A stretch of 64,000 nt of DNA from Hoplostethus atlanticus (taxonomy: Eukaryota; Chordata; Actinopteri; Trachichthyiformes; Trachichthyidae). The notes below the pieces were generated by a model that saw only the letters and a list, made by a program, of their open reading frames with translations, was not told the DNA's origin and did not search any database. Of this stretch, positions 1-49,204 are shown piece after piece. The stretch is from NCBI GenBank assembly GCA_034670405.1, contig JAXDDX010000013.1:3267001-3331000 (forward strand). Reading direction: 5' to 3'. Each line of letters opens with the position of its first letter. The stretch's first letter is position 1. The translations under genes and the position numbers were made by a program.

Positions 1-479
1 CAGTGAAGTCTACTCTGTCCTGCTCCCGCTCTGTTGACCCATGTTCCACCTCCCTTTTTCATTTCTTTTCTCACCGGTGATCCAATGTCCAATTTTGTGT
101 GTGTGTGTGAAATGTACGATGTGATGCCATGTCGTCTGGTGGAATGCAGTTCCTTCAGTTCCTTTCACCCTCCCTCCCTCTCTTTGCTGTCCTTTCCTGC
201 AGTGGTCAATGATACAGGGACTTGGTGTGTATGGTAGTGTGTGTGCGTGTGTGTTGAGGGAGGCAGTTACAGGAAGGAAGCCTTTCTGGAATATGATTAC
301 ATCTCTCAGTAAACAGGGCAGTGGGAGGAAATGGATCCACAGACCCTATCCTCAGGGCATCGGCCAGAGAGAGAGAGAGAGAGGATACACTCACCATATT
401 TAGTGTGTAATATCACGTTATTCAGACATGCACGCCCAAGTAGATGTACCTGAACGCATCCTCACTTTCACATACCGTC

Positions 480-600
480 AGATAGTTGGCCAACCTCTGA
501 CATGATGCAGTTTGATTGATTACATATTTATTGTGTAATTAATCAATGCTACACTGGTTGTCTATGGGAACCAATTTCACCAATCAATTATGGTGACGGC
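480..600. repeat. Degraded fragment of dispersed repeat family A
   Basis: It shares the order 'gatgcagtttgattgattac', 'atatttattgtgtaatt' and 'acactggttgtctatgggaa' with better copies near 2200, 15300 and 16930. Only the central part of the family is present. Confidence 0.55.
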
Positions 601-2149
601 CATGATTACTTTTTTCCTAGAGGGCGATGTGATGTACACTAAATGCACAAAGCAAAGGTGTATACAGAGCAAAAGCTGCTCTCTGCTCAGTAAAGTGTTC
701 TGTCTCCAAGTGAGTGATGATTGAAGTCGAGAATAGAATTTTATTTTTAACAAAATGGGGTTTTAATGCAAAGCAGCACTGATGGCGGCAATTTTTCAGA
801 TAATTGTGATAAATACTGTGTACTGGGATATTTTTGAGCAAGGTAATTATACAGGGAAACTTTGATACCATCCAACGCTTATTGCTCATGCACACACACA
901 CGCACACACGCAGAAGATGTGGCGTCATGGCCTCCTTGTATTTAGTTACCATGGCGAGCCAAGCTGCTGTATTAGTTTGTTTCCAAGAAAGTTTATCTCA
1001 TAAATACTTATGTTTGAGACTTCAGACTGATGGGATCATGTACTCTGAAGAAAGGCGCAATTAAGGATTATTAGGGGATCGGTGGTGTGTGTGGGTGGGT
1101 GGGTGGGTGTGTGGGTGTGGGTGGTGGTGCGTGGGTGTCTGTCTCTCCCACTTGGGGACATAGTGCGACTTCACCCAGATTTCATGTCGACTTGCTCCAC
1201 TTTGCCGCCGTCTCTGTCTTTTAATTTTTTAAATATGAAGGGCCGAGTCCTCTTTTGGAAAAGGGCACCGAGTCCAAACTATTCAACTTGACCAGGCTGG
1301 GAAGAACGGAGCTACAGAAATGATAAAGTATCACAGAAGCACTACATTGGTCCGTTCATGAAGATTAGAAACACACACACACACACACACACACTCAGAA
1401 TGGGCCTTAGCACACCATCCTGCTACTGCATGTCCGTGTTGCATGATGTCATTGCAGTCTCAGATCAGATGTTAATGACTAACGGCATATCTTATCAGCC
1501 CTCAAGAAACCGTGTTTGCACTGCCAGATTCCCCACGCAGCCACGGCCAATCGGCTTCCCGTTACCCAGTGACCTCAGAGAAGCCACACACGGCGTCTGG
1601 ATCCTTACGGCCGGTGACAAATGGCTCAGTCACCCGTCAACCGGTGATAAACGACACACACCCTATCGACCGGTGTCAAGCGGGATACACCCGATCGACC
1701 GTGTGATGTATGAATGGACGTGTGCATGTGTGTGTGTGTGTGTGTGTGTGCGTGAGAAAGTGAGAGAATGCTTGCATAGAGCATTGTGGGTACGATTGGT
1801 AAACTCCCATACTTCTGCCGCAGTCATTGGGGCTGTGATGTCGTAGATCTTCTGCTGTCTGCCCACCCCCAGCCTCTGTGTATCACGACCCAACCCCCCA
1901 CCCCCCTTCTTCTTCTTCTGCGCCGTCCCAGACCTCTGCTGCTTTACCAGCTGTTGATTTTACTGTCGCCATGTAAACAACACACACACACACTCACATC
2001 AGTGTGTGCTATGCTCTCTCTATAGCAGCTATTTCTCTCAGGCTCTCTGAATCTCCCACCTCCACGGTAAACATTGCAGGCTTGGGAGGCGTTCGCTTGG
2101 TGGGAGTCCTGGATCTTACATGGGATCACAATTAGACCAGTATATTGGT

Positions 2150-2350
2150 TTGTCCATATATGGGGCCGGATGTCAGCTAGTCGGTATCATCCACCTCTGA
2201 TACGATGGATATGATGCAGTTTGTTTGATTACATATTTATTGTAATTAAAGTGTTATTACCTTTCACCCTGTCATGATATCGGCACAAAATATCAGCCAT
2301 CGGCACCTTCAATCTAAAAAAATATTGCAATCGGCTCTCAAAACTCAAGC
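2150..2350. repeat. Fragment of dispersed repeat family A
   Basis: It contains 'cacctctgatacgatggata', 'gatgcagtttgtttgattac' and 'atatttattg', then text about 'cggcacaaaatatcagccat', all recurring in the copies at 16850-17284 and 24314-24930. Confidence 0.55.
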
Positions 2351-2879
2351 CACGTTAGACCCTTGCACTGGATGAGAGGGTGGCTGTAGACCCAAATTAG
2401 AACTGGGTATTAAATTGAGCGATCTTGTCAAAGGGATGTCTAAATTAAAGGAAACGAGGCAAGTAAACAAGGAAAAGTACCACTGGAAAGTTTTGGAGCA
2501 CGGTATGTACACGGCTGCGAAGCTCCACTAGACCTGTGGCTGCAGTCCGATTGGTCGAAAAAGCTGCACACTTCGAGCAGGAAACGACACGGGGGGGGGG
2601 CAAACAGGAAGCGTGAGGGAGAGCGGTGATGTTGTTCCAGTGTGTTTTCTTTCCCCTCCGTTCCCATTCCCTCGCTCGCTGCGGCACGACACCAGGCTGA
2701 GAGAGGAAGGAGGAAAGAGGGAGGGAATCGAAGGACAAGCTGAGGATGGGAGCTGGGGAAACCCCCCCCCTCGTGGCTCCGTCCACAGAAACGAAGCCGT
2801 TGAGAACAATCCTCAACCTCAGATAGTGCTGACTCAACAGGAGAGGGGTGTCGGGCTGCTGTGACCCGTGCAGTAGGAT

Positions 2880-3155
2880 TCAATCAATAAGGGTTTCTGA
2901 AGGCCAGTACCAATATTTTGTGGCGATATTGAATATCTTTCAAATTGACCATTTTCATACCAAAAAATTCCAAAAAGTACTCAGTATTCAGCTTTTCAAA
3001 CATTATGTGACACTAAAACTCTCCACTGAAACCTAAAGACTTTTTTAGGTGGATTAGCAGCCTGACAGGAACCTTTATTTTGGAGGTGGAAGACACAGGA
3101 CAATATCTGCTCGATACATCGGCAAATTGAAATATTGGTCTAATTGGTACTGTGT
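2880..3155. repeat. Copy of dispersed repeat family A
   Basis: The left part reads 'gtttctgaaggccagtacca' and 'gaccattttcatacc'; the right part reads 'cgatacatcggcaaattg' and 'atattggtctaatt'. This is the same left and right logic as the full-length copy at 38188-38689. Confidence 0.55.
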
Positions 3156-4429
3156 GGTAAATGAACACATTTGAGTATGCCACCCTTTGGTGTTGATACT
3201 TGATTGGGTCTTGGGTCTTATTTAAGTCGGTTTTGTTCCTTTTGATTTTGGAGCGCTTGGAAACTTTTTCAACATTTTCAAGGTTTTGTGCAGAGTTTGT
3301 GAAAATTGGGGACTGGGGGGAATGGGTTAATGGTTGTTACAAGTGATCATGGGCAAGGTTGTTCAGAAAATAAGCAAGTGTAAGTGGGGTTAGAGTAATA
3401 TATGGGCTGCTGCCGATATCCTCGAGGCTCCGCCCTGAGCACAAGAAGTCCAAGTCGATATATTGACCTACTGCGACAAGTATCTATGATGATGTTATTA
3501 CTCAACAAGCTTAAGGTGTGGTCTGTAAATCTGTAATGAGGCCTACCCGTACCCTACTGCCAACCCATCTAAAACAATAATGTCACATGATGGTCTAAAT
3601 GCTGTTTCAGAGGTTTTACCACTTGCCAAAAATACATTCAATCCAAAGATACCGGCATCAGCCTTCACAAAACCCATCAGGCGTAACCATAAGTGTAAGT
3701 GTGCGTAGGTACGAGCATCCAACGCCGTGTGTTGTACATGTTTTCTTTCTGTGGATGGGTCTCATTGGCATTCAGTAGCAGGACTCTATTAGGTCCCCGG
3801 CGCGCTGAGCCGCAGCACGCAGTATTAATCAATGTGTTGAGCAATCAGCACCCAATCTAATTCAATCACCCCTCCAACAGAATGCTGCCATGAGGGGAAC
3901 AGACGAGTGGGTGTTTGGATCCTTGTTACGTCTGTGTCATTTGTTTGTGTATGAGACCCCCACCCCCACCCCCCCGCCAGCCGGCCCCAACCTGTCGCAA
4001 ACCTCTTGGAGGGATGGAGTGGGGAGAGCATAGGAGATGGAGAGGAGTGCTTTTCGAAATTGGGGTTGTCACTTTGTTGTGGAGACCGAAGAAGCGACAG
4101 AAGACGAGGATGTAGTTGTTGGCATTTTTTCTAGTGGGGGGGAGATAAAGGGAGAAGCAAGAGGAAGTGGCATCATCTTTAGAAAAATTGCAGCTTCTAC
4201 CTTCTGGCAGACAGGCAGTGATCAAAGACCTCCATTGGTGTCGTGATAACCGGAGATGGTTCTTCTTTTGAGGAACTGTGACAATTGAAAGCCTCGGCGT
4301 GTCCTATTCTCTTTTCCTTTCACTCTCGGTCAATCTCTCACTTGTTCTTCTGTGTTATCTGGCACCGCTCTGGCTTCTGTCTCAATGTCCCACTTACTCT
4401 CGCACAGTTTCCCTACCGTTGAATAGGCG

Positions 4430-4650
4430 GAGTGGGTCGTCCTGCCGTAAAGAGCTGCTAACCCTAAAGGAATTTCATCTGTCTGGGTTTCAATGGAGGG
4501 TTTTAGTGTCAAACGCTGTTCCAGAGGCTTTTCCACCATGATAAGAATACTATTTGGGGGGAAACACTGAATTTGTTTTGTATGAAAGTGGTCAAATTTA
4601 AAGATACTGAAGTGCCGGCCTTCAAAAACCAATATTGGTCGAACCCTGCT
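4430..4650. repeat. Copy of dispersed repeat family A, reverse orientation
   Basis: It contains 'taaagagctgctaaccct', 'aatggagggttttagtgtc', 'gtggtcaaatttaaagatac' and the end 'ccaatattggtcgaaccct'. The same words recur at 16990-17284 and 30120-30320. Confidence 0.6.
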
Positions 4651-5496
4651 GCACATGTCAGTCCAGCACCCCTTTCTTGGAGACAATGCAACATTATCAG
4701 AGGCTGAAGATTGTTCACGTAAAGATACTGAATAGTAGCACAAAATATCGGCCATCGGCAGCTTCAACTAAGCATCGTGCTTCCAAAGCCCATATCTGTC
4801 TTAACTGTACCTGTTTCCCATCATCGTTGCTCTCCAGAGTCCTCTCTGTTGTTTCAACCTATACGGGGTGTCTCCTTTCGATCGAAGACCTAAACACCTC
4901 ATTGACAGCCTCCTGGGCGGCCCGGCTGCTTGAAGACGGCTGCCGATAGGCCGAGCTCTTATCTGGGGCTGTAGATTGAAGAGCTGATGTAGCGGCGCCT
5001 CGGTCGGCTTATCTGTCCGTTCCCAATCAAGCAGATGTTAAGGCGTAGTTTTGCAGGGCCTATTGATCTGATGTTTGCACTAGTGGCCCGGTATGACTGG
5101 ACCTATGGGCGCTGACGGGAGGACGGTGAGGGCTTCGTCAATATCTACCCCCCCTCCCTCCTCCACCTCGGCTACATTGACAGCAGGTCAATCCATATCT
5201 CTGCAGGCTCCTGTCTCTCTGTATTTGTTGCCTCCCTCACTCTGTTTCCATCTTTCTGTGTCTGGCATGCCTTTGCTTACTCAATGCATTATGTGTGCAA
5301 CTCCTTTTTGATAATCTCTCTTGAAATCAGCAATGTAACGCTTAAGATAACATTGATCCATAAGAAGGCTCTTGTGGAATGGTATGGTACCTCAGATGTG
5401 TCACGCCAAGCGCTTCAACGTACGTCAAGCTATGAAAACCACCACTGTAGTATGAACACGATATGAAATTATAGCATGTAATGGATGGATTCTCAC

Positions 5497-6100
5497 GGTG
5501 TATACTCACTCACTTAACTTAAACTGTGTGTGTTCTTGTGCGTCTATCCTTATGAGGCCCAAATGTCCTCGCAATGATAGAACGATAAGGAAAATCCTTC
5601 AAATTGGGGACATGTTGCTGGCTCCCCCTCAGTTGGTCAAGTTCCCGTCCCAATGCTTGGGGCTGTCTGATCAACTCTGTGGGATAATGTAGCACCACTA
5701 GCTTGCTGTGTAGAAAACCTAGCAAACTGACTAGCATCCTACCTGTCTAGCACTCAATCGACCGTCTATACCAAGGTAGGAAAATGGTCAACAGGTGGTT
5801 GACTAAGTATACAAAAAACAAACATTCAACTAAATGCATGAAACACTGTTGATAATCTTGACTGTGTGCTATTGATTTGACAGTTTTTGTGTATTAAATG
5901 TATGATTATGCTAGCAAATGAAGTAGTTCTGGACCCAGAGGACCAGAGTCCAGACCACCGGGTTAGGGTAAGGGTTAGTAAGGCATGTAGTGGTGAGGGT
6001 TAAGGTTCAGAGTAGGGCTTAGGGAATGAATGGAAGGTCCTCACAAATACAGTAGTCCAAACATATGTGTGTGTAAAGGTATGTGTGTTTGTCGGGGCCC
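5497..6100. repeat. Common fish dispersed repeat (GGTTAGGG / 'gaggcccaaatgtcctc' type)
   Basis: The left part (5530-5640) reads 'gtctatccttatgaggccca', 'aatgtcctcgcaatgatag' and 'aattggggacatgttgctgg'. The right part (5930-6100) reads 'gggttagggtaagggttag', 'aaggcatgtagtggtgaggg' and 'ggtcctcacaaatacagtag'. From memory this wording is a very frequent interspersed repeat of teleost genomes, usually ending in GT microsatellite as here. The middle (about 5690-5930) looks unrelated or strongly diverged. Confidence 0.5.
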
Positions 6101-6694
6101 ACACACCCACCCTATATCCTGGGGTCATAGCCTAGCAACAGCAGGTCTGAGGCATAGCAACAGTGCAGGAGGGTGAATCCAGCAATGCAGTAATTGGACA
6201 CTCAGTCTCAATGCCTCAGGACTGATGACAGACCAGCTGACAAATACAGATACACTTCATGTCTCAGCACAAGGACTCATATGCATATTCACAACATAAG
6301 CCACTGTGTCATTTTGTGTGTGTGTGAGTGTGTGAGAGCGCGCAACAGACAGTGAGAGAGAGAGCATGTGGTTCATTAGAGCAGAGATACTGTGTGTCAA
6401 CCCTGCTGTAGTGAAACTCCATTAGTATAAAGAATGAACCTGACTGCTGGTATTGCTGCCCCATTACTGCTCCTCTCTGCTCGCTGCACTCTGTCCTCTG
6501 TAAGTGTGGTGTATGTGTGTGAATACATTAATGTGTGTGTGTGTGTGTGTGTGCACATTTGATGCGTGCATATTTTCCCATTTGAACGCTAACGGCGGCG
6601 TGTGTTCATGTACCTTGAAGGTGTGTGAAGTGAGTCTTCGCTCAAGGTCAGGTCCCAAACACATCAGTTCAAAATGTTGCATTGTTGTAATCCA

Positions 6695-6849
6695 TTCATG
6701 TTCAGGGCTTCCCATAGACAACCGGTGTAATATTGATCAATTATACTATAAATGTATGAAACTGCATCATATCAGAGGTGGACGACACTTTTTTAAAAGG
6801 ACAATATCGGCCCAATAAATTGGCAAACAGATATATTGGTCTAACCCTA
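6695..6849. repeat. Right half of a dispersed repeat family A copy
   Basis: It runs 'cttcccatagacaaccggtg', 'attgatcaattatactataa', 'catatcagaggtggacgac' and ends 'agatatattggtctaaccct'. The end matches the terminal inverted repeat of the full copy at 38188-38689. Confidence 0.6.
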
Positions 6850-8654
6850 ATAGGAGAGAGGGATGAGAGAGAGAGAGAGGGATGAGGGGTTACGCGACCA
6901 ATTTGAAGTATAAACAGATTGATTATGGCACGATGATGCAATTAGAGAGAGGAAGGAGCAGCAGATATAAAGACTGATTAGGGGTGAGACAAAGTAGGGA
7001 GGCGGAGAAAGCAGCAGGCAGATGAGAAGATGGAGAGATGTGAAAGGGAGCGGGAAGAGAGAGAATCTGACTGATTGAGAGAGGGAAAGACCAGAAGTCA
7101 AGAGCTGCCAGACAAGAAAAAATGTTACTTGCCGGCTTTACAGCTGCCGGGAAGACAGTAATCCAGTTTTGAAGAGCCAAGTGTTTGCATGAAGATATTT
7201 TGACTATAATCGCTGCAAAATAGGCCGATTTCTGGTTTTATTGTTTCTAAAAGGTGAATAATTGCGTAATGTACTGCAGTATTTGACTGTACACTGACTG
7301 GCTAACATCCCCCCCCCCTTCCCTCTTTGGCTTTTTTCCTTCCATTCCCATGTCGCTACTGGTGAAGGTTGGTAATTTGCTTTTTCTGTCTTTAAAAAAA
7401 GAAAAAGATTTGATCACAAAAAACAGGGACTGTTTGAAAATGTGTGAGGGCGTAACCTCAGGATGACAGCGGCATTGATGCAGCTGGGCACCAAATCATC
7501 ACTGAGACACACACTCACCCCCCACGCCTTGCATTTACCCATTCTGCTCATGTTCGAGGCTTCAAAGTGATTGTGCACAAGACATTTGAAAGGGGAGGGA
7601 GGGAGAGGGAGGGAGAGAGAGAGAGAGAGAGATGAATGTGGGTGAAAGAGTAGAGGCGCTCATTAATTTGAATTTAGAGGATGTGGAGAAAGGAGAGCGA
7701 GTGAAGCAGCCAGCGCTGGTGTGATTGAAGGAGGAGAAGCTGGAAGAGGGAGATGGGCGAAAGAGAGGCAGAGTTGGACAGGTTGCCCAGTTGAGTCGTC
7801 TGCACCATGTGAGAGGAATGTCTGTGCAACTGTGCACCTATTGATCCACAGAAGAAGAAGAAATACAGGATAGAAGAGGAGTGTGTGTGTGTGTGTGTGT
7901 GAATGGAGAGATCTGTCAGAACGGGACTCCTCTCTGCTCACCTTCTCCGCTGCTGCCCGCTGAATGAAGAGTGTGTGTGAGCACTCCAGCTGAGCGACAC
8001 AACATACGCATCACACACACACGTGACACACACACACTTCGCGGAGAGTCGGCACTGCCGGCGAACGTCCTCCACTTTATTTGCGGCTGCCAGCAGTTGA
8101 GTTGAGAGTATAGCCTGCTTTGTCTGGACCAGAGGCAGCGTTCACAGCAGGTCAGCCGTTTACCAGATGGTGTGTGTGTGTGTGTGTGTGTTTGCTGCCG
8201 TCGTCTGCCCTTGCCCTGGTGCCACCAGCTGTTGGACGCAGCATCAGAGTATCAGAGGACGCTTGAGCGCAGCAGCTACTGTTAAGACGGACTGGAGGAA
8301 GAACGTCAGAAAGATAAAGGAGGAGAGGAAAACTCTTAAGAATCAGCGCTCTGGCGAAGTCCGTCTTTCTTGAACTCGGGAGAATCCAGGAGAGGCAGCG
8401 GGCTCTATACGACACCCCCAGGAAGCAGCACTGGGACTAGGGGCAGAAACCTGGGTCTTTGCACCCACCCCTCACCCACATACCCCTTTTGGGATGGTGA
8501 TGCCAAGAACCACCCGGGAGCTGGGAGTGAGGATAAGGGCATGAGTCCAGGCGGAGGAGCCAGGAAGGGATGAGGTTGTGGGGGGTAAGAGGGCAAGAGT
8601 GGGCTGCCCCTGCCCTGTGGCACCTCCCGTTGCCCCCGCCACCTCGCTGTGAGC

Positions 8655-44265
<35,611 letters not shown>

Positions 44266-45565
44266 GGGAAAAGAGACTGGAAGAGGTGGAGAGACACTGG
44301 AAAAAAAACTGAGGTGTAGTCACTGACACTGTGGCAAAGACAAGCAGTAGTCCTAGCGTTGTTAGGGGCCCTGTTTTGTTTCTGTTCTTTTTCCTTGTGC
44401 TTTATGTGTGAAGTACTGACCTTCTGACCGTCACACTGCATCGTGAAGTTGCAGGACACACCAGCCTCTGATGTTTTTACTGATCACTTTAAAAAAAAAA
44501 AAGAAAAAGAACTGACTGAAGATTTTATTTTATTTTTGGATGTGAATCATTAACGAGAGGTGACATTATATATCTTTTAGAGTCTGAAATGTACAGTAAC
44601 TATTTTTTTGTTAATATACTGAGCTGTTAAAACGTTATCGGTAGCAGGGGAACCTTCTCCTCTGAGCAAATCTCAGTGATTTTTTTTTTTTTTCATCTTT
44701 ATTTTTGTATATGTTAGTTGCAAATATTTACATTAGAGGTCGATTTACTCTATATGCTTGTGAATGTTATTTTTCAAAGAGAAGAAATAATACTATATCC
44801 AATGAGAGCAGTGATGATTGAGTCACTGGAAATTATTACTTTTCATTTCATTTTGAAACGCCTCCACAGTAGAAAGAGCAGGATTGTTGTTTTTTGGGGC
44901 ATTAATTTGAGATTATTCTGTATTGCTCAGTTTCAGTGATAACATTTATTCCTGATCAACTGTTGTGCAATGCATTTCTCTTTCCCACATGAAGTACAAG
45001 TACATTGGGTATTTACTTGTGTGTATCTGAGGCCATTGTAGTTTTTGGTAAAATTCCCATCCTGATTAGAGACTCGAGGAATCGTGAGCTATTTTGCAAG
45101 GGCTCATGAGATCAAGTTTTCCTTTTTTTTTTTTTGGTTTGATGGTTTTAAATCTGATTTACTGTATAACCGTGTGGTAGGTAATATAAGTTCTAAACTT
45201 GCAGTACTGTAGTTTCCACATTTTCAGCATATGCAGTGGGCAGTCAGCAGCCAGAGACGAGTGCGAAGTAGTGTTCGCAATATTGCTGCACATAGTTATG
45301 TCTTATTGTTCTCAACACTGTCAACATCAACTACTGTTCAGCTACTTCCACTGGCATTTACACACACAGCAACACTTAATCAGTCACACTCCCTGTTTTT
45401 CCTCATTCTTGTGTTGCAGTTATCGTTCTCAAACAGTATTGCCATACTGTTCATTACATTCCCGAAGGCTGGGTTGCACCGACTAAGTTATTTTTTTTTT
45501 TTCTTAAATGACTAATTGCAGACCATTCTCTTATACTTTGCTTAATAAAACAAGGTGGGGTGAAA
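44266..45565 (+). other. USP6NL: USP6NL 3' untranslated region
   Basis: 1.3 kb, AT-rich, with several T and A runs (44490-44510, 44682-44693, 45120-45135). It ends after the AATAAA at 45544-45549. No other gene is seen in it. Confidence 0.75.
45544..45549 (+). terminator. USP6NL: USP6NL poly(A) signal AATAAA
   Basis: The canonical hexamer is followed by the GT-rich stretch 'aaggtggggtg', typical of a downstream element. Cleavage is expected about 15-25 bases later. Confidence 0.7.
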
Positions 45566-45774
45566 ATGAATCAGCGGATCTGTCGTTGACTGGGTGTAAA
45601 TGAGAGGCCATGTCACACACACTGGCACAGTAGTAGGCAAGCATGCACATTCCTACCAGATTGATTTCCACCCTTCTCCCTCTGCTTGCCTTAACTACTC
45701 TTTTGGATACTCTGCCCCCTAGTGGAGAAAGGTGGCTATGATGGGAGCAAAAGAGAAAACATGCAACTTTTTTT

Positions 45775-47246
45775 TTTTTTTTAAAGCATATTTTTATTGA
45801 GCTTTTTCAATTTTACATACAAACAAACGTCTATAAAATATGTCTCCTTAGACTTTTCTCTCACCTCAGTGGCTTCACGTGGCTGTGATATTGTTCTTGG
45901 AGAGCCTAAATAGAAAAACCAGTAAGGTATCTCAGTCATTACCTCAACAAATTCATGTACACAATGAGCCAGCACCTGTTACAGTTTGAGCTTGTTCCCT
46001 CTGGATGCTCTCAAAGCACAAGTACTCATTTCAGATTAGCAGCAATCTCTGGGGTTTATTAATCTGAGCTACTGAGTGTAAGGACAGTCTACCTTGTCGA
46101 AGATCATTTTGGTCTTGGTACTGGATCTCAAAATGGAAGTGGGGCTCCAACACAAATATAATAACTACCATTTCCTGATGTGGTTTTAAAAATCTAACAC
46201 TGGTTTGTAGAGAAAGTAGGTCTAAGAAAATTCATGGAGGGACAATTCGAAAGCGGAAATTCTGACTGACTGCCTGGCCTTTCTAGTGTTCGAAAAATAT
46301 GTCTAACATCTGATTCCACCTGTTTGGACAGCAATGAAAGATCAGATCTGTACCAAAAAATGTGTGTGCACAAATAAATCCAGTCTGAAGACATGCTGTG
46401 CCCTTCATACCAAATGACAACGTTGACTTACCTCTCCTTCACTTGTAGACTTTTATTTTGAAAGCAGAAGCCAGAATTTGAAGTGCTGCGCGGCCCATTG
46501 GCTGATGGTGCCTCTGACACTCTTGCTTTTTGAACCTTCACCCTTCAGATCAGCACAATGACACCATCATCTGGCAATGCAGCAAAAATGCAACCTGATG
46601 CAACACTGATGTAGTGACTTAATGCACTGAAGCATTGCAAACTTTTATTTCCATCATCTCAGACATTTTGAAAAATCACTCAACAGCTGCAGTTCACCCT
46701 GTAACCCATGAAAAACAATTCAGCAGCTCATTCATAGTTCAACATTGCACATCAATCATAAGTCGACATTGACGATGTATGACTCACTAAAACTGGGTCT
46801 TACTGATAGCCACAAAGTACCACCATTACCAAAAAAGTGCTTTGCTTTGTGGTGATTAGTAGGACCCCAATTAAATTCCCCTGTGATATTAATGCATTTC
46901 CTTCTCATCTCCTCACTGTGGCCTTCTAAGGCAAGCACTGGTCCGGCTATTTGCCTTGATCACAATAATCCTCGAGCCATTTAACAATTGAAAGTTCAAA
47001 GCCTCTACTTCTCTTTGTGATCTGGTGAGTTACATCTCTACATACAAAATCATCGCCTGGTTGCGTAAGGCCAGATGCTGAGCCAACAACATTTCCTGTG
47101 TCTTCTCAGCTGCGCGGCCTAAGCCTTCATCCGGAATGTCTTTCAATATTCCAGCATCAATGACCGAACATCCGATTGGAAGTGCAACAGTCGGGATAAT
47201 CTCAAGGTAAAGGCCAGTCCGTCCGGTGTAGCGAATCATCCGTCCA
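45775..47246 (-). other. ECHDC3: ECHDC3 3' untranslated region
   Basis: The stretch between the ECHDC3 stop codon and its likely poly(A) signal. No other gene is recognised; the longest open frames are unlike any known protein. Confidence 0.55.
45793..45798 (-). terminator. ECHDC3: ECHDC3 poly(A) signal (AATAAA on the - strand)
   Basis: Plus-strand TTTATT at 45793-45798 lies about 1.45 kb downstream of the ECHDC3 stop. A T run (45769-45782), which is an A run on the - strand, lies just past it at the expected cleavage distance. Confidence 0.6.
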
Positions 47247-47400
47247 TCAGTCGTGGGCCTTCTCTGTTTTGTGGCTCCACACCGGCTTGCGTTTCTCCAC
47301 GAAGGCCCGGATCCCCTCCTGGCCATCTGTGAGAGCAAGGTTGTCCACCATTACCTTGGTGGCGGTGGCGTAGGCTGCGTCTCGACCTTGAGCCATTTGT
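47247..47400 (-). CDS. ECHDC3: ECHDC3 exon 6 (C-terminus)
   Basis: Reads [20 protein letters not shown] and on through [20 protein letters not shown] to TEKAHD and stop. The acceptor follows an 18-T tract on the - strand. Confidence 0.95.
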
Positions 47401-49119
47401 CTTGTGGTGGGGAAAAAAAAAAAAAAAAAACATGAGTAATGTGGATTTAAACTTAAAACAGTAGCAGCGCCACTGTGAATGGAAATCCAAGGGGCATCAA
47501 TCGATTTCAAGATTTTGTCCCGGGAACCCATATGGGAAGGTTGTCGTTGACAGTTTGAATTGCAGAACTGTCAGATAACAGTGGTGAGAGTGAAACATCT
47601 GATAAGACGTAGAAAGCTGATATTTTTGGGGCATTTATTGAGGATGAATTCCAGGGTTAGAGCAGAAATCAGATGAAAAAGACGGTTGAGATGAGGTATA
47701 AGGTGGCAGGGAAGGTTAAGGTGTTAAATAGGTGCACATTATAATAACTAGCTTTATTGTGAATTTCAGAGTTTCTCACACTGGCAATAACAAATTGCTT
47801 CCAACATGTTTGTCCTCTTCAGTAAAGACCAAGAGAAAACAATCCAGAGCAAGAGGGGTGACAAGTAGCAACGTCCCCTTTGTGAAAGGAAACAACGGGG
47901 TTTATGGGAAATGTGGTCTAAATTTTGACAAACAGTACTATTGACACTACCAGTAGCATAGAGGCTACCGATTATCTTGACCTCTATATGTAGCACCTTT
48001 AAACTATTTCTCATTTTGCCGGGGACCCGACCCCCTCAAGGACCCCCAGTGGTCTCTGAACCTCACTTTGAGAACCTCTAACCTCATCACCTACACAGCC
48101 ACTATGAGAAGGGACGGCTTGCAGAAGAATAAAAGACTCACCTTTGGAAAGTGGCCTTGCCGAGGGCTACGACAGGCCGGCTAGCCTGACACACCCGCCG
48201 GGCTATGGCCATTGTCTCCTCCTCCAGTCGCTCCTCTGGCACCACCTTACTGATCAGACCATGCAGCAAAGCATCGTGGGCTGAGATGGGAGCACCTGTG
48301 AACAGCATCTCCATGGCAACCTGGAAAAAATGTGAAGAATTGGGTGATCGTAGTAGCAAAATAGTAATAGAGCAGCAAAGTAAAATATAAATAAGAATAT
48401 AGCAATTGGAGGGGTAAACATAATGCAACTAACAATTCCAACATTTCAAGAACATTAATATGAAATTGGTATGAAATAGGTGGTAAATTTGATAGGCAAA
48501 TTTATAGCTTATATCCAGGATGTGCAAAATGTGCATCATATTCACATTAACAGGGTATGCGGGAGCCATACAGATGTACAGAAAGTGTCTCAGCTAGACT
48601 GGGATGCTCCATGACAACTTCATGTGTTATGTGGCAAAGACTGAGGAAAACCAGCAGTAAACAGGGCAACATGTTTACAAGCCTCAGTATCTAGGAATAA
48701 TGTCGGAATGTCCCAGGTATCTTATCCAGGTTTCTCATAGCTAGGGTAAGAGATTATCTGGGTCAAATGGGTTATTGTTTTTACATTAAAAAATACTGAA
48801 TCTTGGCAGCTTCAATCCAAACATCTAGTATCAGCAGTACTATAGTATATTCTCAGTACTCAGATGTGAGCTGTTGTCACATCGACTCTCATACGTACCT
48901 TCCTGGGCACAGCTCTTCCTATGGCCACCGCTGGCGTTGAGCAGAACAAACCCACGTTGACACCCGGGGTGGCAAAGGTGGACTTTTCCGTCGCCACGGC
49001 AACATCACAGCTGGCGACGAGCTGGCAACCTGCTGCTGTGGCAACGCCGTTCACCATGGCAATCACAGGTACTGGTATGTCTTGTATCAGAGTCATTACC
49101 TGAAACACAAGAGCTAGTG

Positions 49120-49204
<85 letters not shown>

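Larger units (their letters stand above)
1..8100. other. Region upstream of USP6NL; no coding exon recognised
   Basis: No open frame here resembles a known protein. The longer ones (for example the 147-codon frame at 2440-2883) are built from low-complexity pyrimidine/purine tracts. The stretch holds GT and CA microsatellites (about 1082-1136, 1371-1394, 1727-1750, 6532-6553, 7881-7902), GA-rich tracts near 6855-7090 and 7590-7630, and several degraded copies of the dispersed repeat called family A here (about 480-600, 2150-2350, 2880-3150, 4430-4648, 6695-6849). The last 200 bases before 8100 become GC-richer and may belong to the USP6NL promoter, but no TATA box or other fixed element stands out. 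Confidence 0.5.

Noticed and set aside
1358-1846. 162-codon open frame
   Set aside because: It begins and ends in CA/TG microsatellites, with no recognisable domain.
2440-2883. 147-codon open frame on the - strand
   Set aside because: Low-complexity pyrimidine-rich DNA; three overlapping frames are all open.
5930-6010. Telomere-like GGGTTAGGG words as an interstitial telomere
   Set aside because: The words belong to a common dispersed fish repeat and are not a uniform TTAGGG array. The CCAACC/CCTAACC run near 21113-21140 is likewise too short and irregular.
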